Part shown: one piece after another, positions 59,468-64,000 of the stretch
Layout: each line of letters opens with the position of its first letter
Numbering within the stretch: position 1 is the first letter of the stretch
NCBI GenBank assembly: GCA_964620125.1
Contig: CAZUGQ010000004.1
Coordinates: forward strand, 62,001-126,000
Source: OLB6 sp964620125
Lineage (GTDB): Bacteria > Bacteroidota > Ignavibacteria > Kapaibacteriales > Kapaibacteriaceae
Length of the DNA: 64,000 nucleotides
Reading direction: 5' to 3'
Notes under the pieces: generated by a model
Database searches by the model: none
Told to the model about the DNA's origin: nothing
Seen by the model: the letters and a program-made list of their open reading frames with translations, nothing else
Translations under genes and position numbers: made by a program

Positions 59468-60715
59468 ATGAATTTACGCGAAACGTGGCCTACGGGGGCC
59501 ATGTCGGTTGGTGCACTCACGGCAACGATCAAGACGGTGCTGGAGGAATCCTTCCAAACCGTGCTGGTTGTGGGTGAGATAAGTAACTACAAGCTTCACT
59601 CGAGCGGTCATCGATACTTCACGCTCAAGGATGCCGATGCACAGATCAGTTGTGTGATGTGGCGAAGCAGGACGCTGGAGTTTGAACCGGCTGATGGAAT
59701 GCGGGTAGTTGTTGGTGCACGAGTTACCGTGTACATGGCCAGAGGTAACTACCAGTTGGATTGTGCATACATGCGGCCAGACGGTATTGGCGAGCTCTAC
59801 AAAGCGTTCGAACGTTTGAAGTCTGAGCTGCAGCAACGAGGCTGGTTCGATCCTTCGCGCAAGCGTATGCTACCGAGATTTCCACAGCGCGTGGGCATTG
59901 CAACAAGCAAGACTGGTGCAGTGCTGCACGACATGCTTACCACCATTGATCGCCGATACCGACCGCTTGAAGTCGTATTCCGACCAACAATCGTCCAAGG
60001 CGAAACAGCTGCACAGGACATTGCGGCGGCGATTGCCGAATTGAACACCACCGGCGTTGACGTTGTGATTGTTGGTCGGGGTGGTGGGAGCATCGAAGAC
60101 CTGTGGTGTTTTAACACCGAAGGTGTTGCACGAGCAATCTTCGAGAGCACAGTGCCCGTGATTGCTGCTATTGGCCATGAAACCGATGTGACCATTGCTG
60201 ATTTTGTTGCAGACCGACGCGCTCCAACACCCACTGCCGCAGCCGAACTCGTAACGCCGTACACGTCGAACGAACTTCTGCAGCGCATTGACGAGATGCA
60301 ACAGCACATAACTCAGGTGATGTTAGACCGAACAGCATCGCTGGAGGAACTGGTGATGTCATTCGTCACGGGGTCGGCTCTTGACCGAATACAAGACCGA
60401 CTCGAGGTGTTTGCCGATCGAGTGAACGAGCTTGCTATGCGTCAGTTGGCATCCGTCCACCGAAGGCTGGACATACTTACAGCCACGGTACACCACGCCA
60501 TGCAACGGCTTGAGGCACTCCATCCATATCGGCCACTTCGACTTGGATTTGCGATTATCGAACGGAACCAAAGCCCCCTGCCAGCCACCGAACACCTGTT
60601 GAGTGGCGAGATCGTGCGTATTGTTCGCTGGCAGGATCAGGCAGAGGCCACCATTCACTCAGTTGAACGGGTTATCAAAGAGGCCACCAATGGCAAAGAA
60701 GACGAACAACGATGA
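59468..60715 (+). CDS. xseA: Exodeoxyribonuclease VII large subunit
   Basis: ExoVII degrades single-stranded DNA in both directions. The 415-aa large subunit has the N-terminal OB-fold (VVGEISNYKLHSSGHRYFTL, about residues 35-54) and the catalytic domain with RVGIATSKTGAVLHD, VIVGRGGGSIEDLW, IAAIGHETDVTIADFVADRRAPTPTAAAE. A long helical stretch and the C-terminal phrase RPLRLGFAIIERN follow. Family identity is firm. The start is 59468; an ATG at 59501 is the alternative. It overlaps xseB by 26 bases. AGCCCCCT motif at 60572. Confidence 0.94.
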   Translation: MNLRETWPTGAMSVGALTATIKTVLEESFQTVLVVGEISNYKLHSSGHRYFTLKDADAQISCVMWRSRTLEFEPADGMRVVVGARVTVYMARGNYQLDCAYMRPDGIGELYKAFERLKSELQQRGWFDPSRKRMLPRFPQRVGIATSKTGAVLHDMLTTIDRRYRPLEVVFRPTIVQGETAAQDIAAAIAELNTTGVDVVIVGRGGGSIEDLWCFNTEGVARAIFESTVPVIAAIGHETDVTIADFVADRRAPTPTAAAELVTPYTSNELLQRIDEMQQHITQVMLDRTASLEELVMSFVTGSALDRIQDRLEVFADRVNELAMRQLASVHRRLDILTATVHHAMQRLEALHPYRPLRLGFAIIERNQSPLPATEHLLSGEIVRIVRWQDQAEATIHSVERVIKEATNGKEDEQR

Positions 60716-60917
60716 TCGGTCGATCGAACAGAAGCTACAGCGGCTTGAAGAGATTGGTGCCGTGTTGGATCGGGGCACGGTGCCACTCGACGATCAGCTC
60801 ACGTTATTCGAAGAGGGTGTACGCCTGGCACAGGAATGTAGGGCATACATTGAACAGGCAAAGCTGAAGGTTATGACCCTTGGGGGCGAACTTCCTGACC
60901 CAGAGGCCGAAGCATAA
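60690..60917 (+). CDS. xseB: Exodeoxyribonuclease VII small subunit
   Basis: This 75-aa protein has the small-subunit pattern: SIEQKLQRLEEIGAVLDRGTVPLDDQLTLFEEGVRLAQECRAYIEQA, all helical. Several copies wrap the XseA helices in the holoenzyme. It starts inside the xseA end (26-base overlap) and its own 3' end overlaps the convergent gpsA gene by 47 bases. Confidence 0.93.
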   Translation: MAKKTNNDDRSIEQKLQRLEEIGAVLDRGTVPLDDQLTLFEEGVRLAQECRAYIEQAKLKVMTLGGELPDPEAEA

Positions 60918-61878
60918 GGTTGCGAATGGCATCGGTTGGTGCTTCGTTGTTGAAGAGTACGTCCGCTACCTTTTGTGTTATAGGCAGTTCCACTCCAACC
61001 TCGGCAGCAAGTTCCAGGGCGGCCATGGTGGTGGTAACACCTTCGGCAACGGCCGTCATACTCTGCAGAACCTCCTGCAGACTGTGGCCTCTGCCTACCT
61101 GTTCACCAACGTACCGATTTCGGCTGTGCCGTGAACCGGCGGTAACGATTAGGTCGCCCATGCCGGCAAGACCGTAGAACGTTTGCTGATCAGCTCCCAT
61201 CGCCATACCAAGCCGGGCAATCTCTGCAAGCCCCCTCGTCATGAGTGCGGCCTTGGTATTGTCTCCAAGCCCTGCTCCATCAACAATGCCGGCTGCAATG
61301 GCAATAACGTTCTTGAGTGCACCACAAATTTCAACGCCAACAACATCCGTGGTGGTATAAACTCTGAATGCCTCGGTGAACAATGCACGTTGCACCAGTT
61401 CGGCAATGGCTTCTTGTTCGCAGGCACACACTACGGTAGTAGGCATGCGTTGCACCACCTCTTCGGCGTGACTAGGTCCGCTGAGCACGGCAAACGAGTG
61501 TACCTGGGGGGCAACGTCGGCAACGATCTCCTTCATGAGCATGTGTGTGCCCTGCTCGATCCCCTTTGCCACAGTAACCAGGATGGAGCCGTCAAGAGTC
61601 CCTACCTGGCGTGCTGCCGTAAGCACACTGCGAGCAAACTGCGTAGGTGTAGCATGGATGAGCATGTCGCATCCTGCCAGGTGCTGCAGGTCATCCGTGG
61701 CCACAATGGTGGTTGGCAACGAAGCATTAGGCAGGTAAGGGGCGTTGGTATGTGTGGTGTTGATAGAGTGCACCACTTCGACTTCTCGCGCCCACACAAG
61801 AACTGTATGCCCAGCGTCGGCTGCAACAGCAGCGAGAGCCGTTCCCCACGCACCTGCTCCGATCACGCCTACACGCAT
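60871..61878 (-). CDS. gpsA: Glycerol-3-phosphate dehydrogenase [NAD(P)+]
   Basis: GpsA reduces DHAP to sn-glycerol-3-phosphate for phospholipid synthesis. The 335-aa protein begins with the Rossmann motif VGVIGAGAWGTALA and shows VTVAKGIEQGT, LSGPSHAEEV, the catalytic lysine in GALKNVIAIAAGIVDG and the block GLGDNTKAALMTRGLAEI. ATG 61878 is preferred over the frame's earlier start 6 codons up. It is 31 bases downstream of plsY, which uses its product. AGCCCCCT motif at 61229. Confidence 0.95.
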   Translation of the reverse strand: MRVGVIGAGAWGTALAAVAADAGHTVLVWAREVEVVHSINTTHTNAPYLPNASLPTTIVATDDLQHLAGCDMLIHATPTQFARSVLTAARQVGTLDGSILVTVAKGIEQGTHMLMKEIVADVAPQVHSFAVLSGPSHAEEVVQRMPTTVVCACEQEAIAELVQRALFTEAFRVYTTTDVVGVEICGALKNVIAIAAGIVDGAGLGDNTKAALMTRGLAEIARLGMAMGADQQTFYGLAGMGDLIVTAGSRHSRNRYVGEQVGRGHSLQEVLQSMTAVAEGVTTTMAALELAAEVGVELPITQKVADVLFNNEAPTDAIRNLMLRPLGQEVRPQGS

Positions 61879-61909
61879 GCTCAACCCTGAAACCACGGGG
61901 AGTACCGGG

Positions 61910-62593
61910 TCACGCTTTCTTCTTGAAGATCTGCAGTTTGGTAAAGCGGTTTTCCGTGCCCCGAAGGAGACGGTGGATGTTCTTTCTGTGCGCCCACATC
62001 ACAACAACAGCAAGTGCGAGACATGCATGCACTACCACCTGGTATCCTTCTATCTGAACACCAAGAATGTTATGCCTGATGGCCATCGTTCCGGGAACGC
62101 TGAATGCAGCAATGATCGACCCGAGGCTCACATATCCCGAGGAGAAGAGCAGCACCAGAAAAATCCCTAACGCCACAGCAACCTCAACTGGGGCTATCGC
62201 GATGAGCATGCCTAATGACGTGTTGATGCCCTTGCCACCCCGGAAACCAGCGAACACAGAAAACATGTGTCCAAGCACAGCACAAAATCCAGCGATCAGC
62301 TGCACTACGGTTGCATCTTCGAATGGCGTCTGGTTCTCGAATGGCATCTGCGTGTCGAAGAAGTATGCCACAAGCCACACTGCCACAAGCCCCTTGAGGA
62401 TGTCGGCTACCTGCACGATAATACCCCACTTCCAGCCTAGCACACGGAAAACATTAGTGCTACCCATGTTACCGCTTCCGTGCTCTCGTATGTCGATACC
62501 GAAGAACCTGCGCGAGATGATGAGCGCCGTGGGGATGCTACCGATCAGGTAGCTTTGAATGCTTATGATGATGAGTCGGAGTAGAGGATCCAT
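61910..62593 (-). CDS. plsY: Acyl-phosphate:glycerol-3-phosphate acyltransferase
   Basis: PlsY moves an acyl group from acyl-phosphate to glycerol-3-phosphate at the inner membrane, the first step of phospholipid synthesis. The 227-aa protein has about five membrane segments and the family motifs SYLIGSIPTALI, HGSGNMGSTNVFRVLG (glycerol-3-phosphate site) and FRGGKGINTSLGML (phosphate loop). A short acidic insert (FENQTPFEDA, about residues 86-95) extends one loop. It sits just upstream of gpsA, which provides its substrate. A promoter box lies 6 bases before the ATG. Confidence 0.95.
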   Translation of the reverse strand: MDPLLRLIIISIQSYLIGSIPTALIISRRFFGIDIREHGSGNMGSTNVFRVLGWKWGIIVQVADILKGLVAVWLVAYFFDTQMPFENQTPFEDATVVQLIAGFCAVLGHMFSVFAGFRGGKGINTSLGMLIAIAPVEVAVALGIFLVLLFSSGYVSLGSIIAAFSVPGTMAIRHNILGVQIEGYQVVVHACLALAVVVMWAHRKNIHRLLRGTENRFTKLQIFKKKA

Positions 62594-62599
62594 GCACTG

Positions 62600-62607
62600 C
62601 GAAGATA
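62600..62607 (-). promoter_or_regulatory. -7 promoter box before plsY
   Basis: The minus strand reads TATCTTCG (TAnnTTTG variant), ending 6 bases before the ATG at 62593, so plsY-gpsA mRNA may be leaderless. Confidence 0.4.
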
Positions 62608-62784
62608 GGGGTAAGCGAGAAATAGGAGATTGGCGAAGGAAGATGCAGACGATGGCAAAACCATGGACGCCAACGATTCCACAAATCGTTCGAGTGTGAT
62701 CCGGTGATTATCTCACCAACAGCCTCCCGTACTTTGCGAATGCTTTATTCGTCATAGGCCGCGGACAATACCCACGAGGATTCC

Positions 62785-64000
62785 ATGGACAATGCAACTA
62801 CCCGCAAACGCCTCGACGAGATCGAGCGCGAACTCGAAGATCTTCGCGCTGAGCGAGCAGAGCTGCGCAAACGCTGGGAAACAGAAAAACTGCACATACA
62901 AACGATTCGTGCTCTAAAATCGGAGCTCGAAGACCTAAAGTTGGAAGCCGCCGAGGCCGAGCGTGAAGGCGACTACGGCCGAGTGGCTGAGATTCGTTAC
63001 GGAAAGATTCCCCAGGTAACGCGCCAGCTGGAAGAGGCCAACAACCAACTGGCTGAACTTCAGAAGTCGTCGGCACTACTCAAAGAAGAGATAGGTGCAG
63101 AAGACATTGCAGAGGTGGTTGCCAAGTGGACGGGGATCCCCGTGCAACGGATGTTGGAAAGTGAACGATCCAAACTCCTCCACATGGAAGAGCGGATGCA
63201 TGAGCGAGTCGTCGGTCAGGACGAAGCGGTCACCGCCGTGGCGAATGCCATTCGCCGAAGCAGAGCAGGATTGCAGGATGCTAAGCGCCCGATCGGATCT
63301 TTCATCTTCCTGGGTAGCACAGGGGTGGGTAAGACGGAGATGGCTCGTGCACTGGCGGAGTTTCTCTTTGATGATGAAAATGCATTGGTACGCATAGACA
63401 TGAGTGAGTACATGGAGAAACACTCCGTGTCTCGCTTGGTTGGTGCTCCACCAGGTTACGTTGGGTACGAAGAAGGAGGCCAACTCACCGAGGCCGTTCG
63501 TCGGCGTCCGTATTCCGTTGTGCTCCTGGATGAGATCGAGAAAGCTCATCCGGATGTGTTCAACATCCTGCTGCAGGTGCTTGACGATGGACGCCTGACG
63601 GATAGTCAAGGACGTACCGTGGACTTCCGAAACACGATTGTTATCATGACGTCGAACCTGGGCACGGAGCTTTTGCAGGATAAGCTGTTGGAAATCACAG
63701 AAGAGAACCGCCCTACGGTGATGAGTCAGCTTCGCATCGACATTCTGAACCTGCTGCGCAAGCGCCTTCGCCCGGAGTTCTTGAATCGTGTTGACGAAGT
63801 GATCCTGTTCCAGCCTCTCGTTCCAAGCGAGGTTGCACGAATCGCCGAGCTCCAGATCGATGCAGTTCGCAAGCGCCTGAACGAGATTGGCATTTCCATG
63901 ATGATCACCGACGAGTGTGTAACGTGGCTTGCCAAACGTGGGTACGACGTGCAGTATGGTGCCAGACCACTCAAGCGAGTTATACAGCGATACGTTGCTG
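62785..64000 (+). CDS. clpB: ClpB-type disaggregase lacking the N-domain and first ATPase domain; 3' end beyond the window
   Basis: The frame is open to the window end (405 residues). It starts with the ClpB middle-domain coiled coil (RLDEIERELEDLRAERAEL, then GDYGRVAEIRYGKIP). The second AAA+ domain follows: VVAKWTGIPV, Walker A GSTGVGKTE, PPGYVGYEEGGQLTEAVRRRPYSV, Walker B VVLLDEIEKAHPD, ILLQVLDDGRLTD and RPEFLNRVDE. Full ClpB has about 400 more residues before this point (N-domain and NBD1). Here an in-frame TAG lies at 62755-62757 and the ATG at 62785 has GAGGA just upstream, so the short form looks genuinely initiated. A misassembly or an old truncation is the alternative. No CIRCE element was seen. 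Confidence 0.82.
   Translation, partial: MDNATTRKRLDEIERELEDLRAERAELRKRWETEKLHIQTIRALKSELEDLKLEAAEAEREGDYGRVAEIRYGKIPQVTRQLEEANNQLAELQKSSALLKEEIGAEDIAEVVAKWTGIPVQRMLESERSKLLHMEERMHERVVGQDEAVTAVANAIRRSRAGLQDAKRPIGSFIFLGSTGVGKTEMARALAEFLFDDENALVRIDMSEYMEKHSVSRLVGAPPGYVGYEEGGQLTEAVRRRPYSVVLLDEIEKAHPDVFNILLQVLDDGRLTDSQGRTVDFRNTIVIMTSNLGTELLQDKLLEITEENRPTVMSQLRIDILNLLRKRLRPEFLNRVDEVILFQPLVPSEVARIAELQIDAVRKRLNEIGISMMITDECVTWLAKRGYDVQYGARPLKRVIQRYVA

Larger units (their letters stand above)
2676..61236. repeat. Dispersed 8-base motif AGCCCCCT (extended AGCCCCCTNCCA), 24 copies
   Basis: Hand-located first bases. Plus-strand AGCCCCCT: 2676, 5508, 12763, 18688, 23189, 25233, 27930, 30062, 33082, 37064, 46451, 47830, 51552, 54315, 59218, 60572, 61229. 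Plus-strand AGGGGGCT: 5652, 18727, 23857, 30623, 46354, 51170, 52851. All but 23189 (recN stop region) lie fully in genes, in several frames, coding for different peptides (SPL, KPP, EPP, QGA, GGL). A site is not itself a gene; the span given only encloses the set. Confidence 0.75.

Noticed and set aside
2676..61236. AGCCCCCT as a by-product of codon preference or of a conserved peptide
   Set aside because: The sites occur in several frames, on both strands relative to the genes and encode different residues.
62594..62784. CIRCE or other heat-shock operator upstream of clpB
   Set aside because: No TTAGCACTC-N9-GAGTGCTAA pattern was found. A TACTTTG at 62730 is one base short of a -7 box and was not annotated.

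Overview
The window is a chromosomal segment, densely coding on both strands, from a Gram-negative member of the Bacteroidota/Chlorobiota (FCB) group. The best guess is the Kapabacteria/Ignavibacteria side of Chlorobiota. Supporting evidence: several secreted proteins end in type IX secretion (T9SS) C-terminal sorting domains; giant surface proteins carry choice-of-anchor-D (ASH-like) repeats; a GWxTD protein and an OstA/LptA-like protein are present; and Bacteroidota-type -7 promoter boxes (TAnnTTTG) lie just before many start codons. No plasmid, phage or IS genes were seen. Two runs of N mark scaffold gaps, one in a tandem repeat (32018-32052) and one inside argS (33310-33319).

Layout. 1-6 kb: a 5'-truncated 7TM-HD phosphodiesterase, a Xer recombinase, a NamZ-type muramidase, a crotonase and the Kdo transferase WaaA. 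5.9-18.6 kb (minus strand): a T9SS-secreted PQQ-type dehydrogenase, a 1487-aa surface protein, rsmA, a HIT hydrolase, a beta-barrel protein and a 1329-aa surface protein. 18.7-31 kb: an LptA-like protein, hflX, a 54-aa membrane protein, recN, a single-domain ppGpp-hydrolase-like HD protein, a Wza/Wzz-type polysaccharide export pair, an inositol monophosphatase-family enzyme, dapF, an M20 peptidase and a membrane phosphoesterase. 31-36.5 kb: a UPF0598-thioesterase fusion, a peroxiredoxin-like protein, argS-rsfS-LytR_C, an ECF sigma factor and tRNA-Ser(GGA). 36.5-49 kb: an LD-carboxypeptidase, a 1565-aa vWA surface protein, fbaB, an MsbA-like exporter, cystathionine beta-synthase and an MbnP/MbnH-like pair. 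49-57 kb: a FabL-like reductase, a CpeT-like protein, mutL, a CrtC-like carotenoid hydratase, a CruC/CrtQ-like glycosyltransferase, a cysteine-rich membrane protein, a GWxTD protein and ruvX. 57-64 kb: a histidine kinase, ispF, xseA-xseB, gpsA-plsY and an N-terminally shortened clpB running off the end.

Together the genes serve envelope construction (Kdo, LPS transport, polysaccharide export, phospholipid and peptidoglycan metabolism), T9SS surface display, DNA repair and isoprenoid/carotenoid tailoring. Many neighbours overlap by ATGA, so short operons are likely.

The most unusual signals are: (i) an 8-mer, AGCCCCCT, usually continued as NCCA, found by hand at 24 places in unrelated genes and both orientations, where about two are expected by chance; (ii) a fusion of UPF0598 (DUF4505) to a hotdog thioesterase; (iii) an MbnP-like copper protein with a T9SS-like tail beside its diheme partner; (iv) carotenoid-tailoring and CpeT genes wrapped around mutL; (v) a ClpB that begins at the middle domain behind its own ribosome-binding site; (vi) related G-rich tandem repeats placed just before two start codons.
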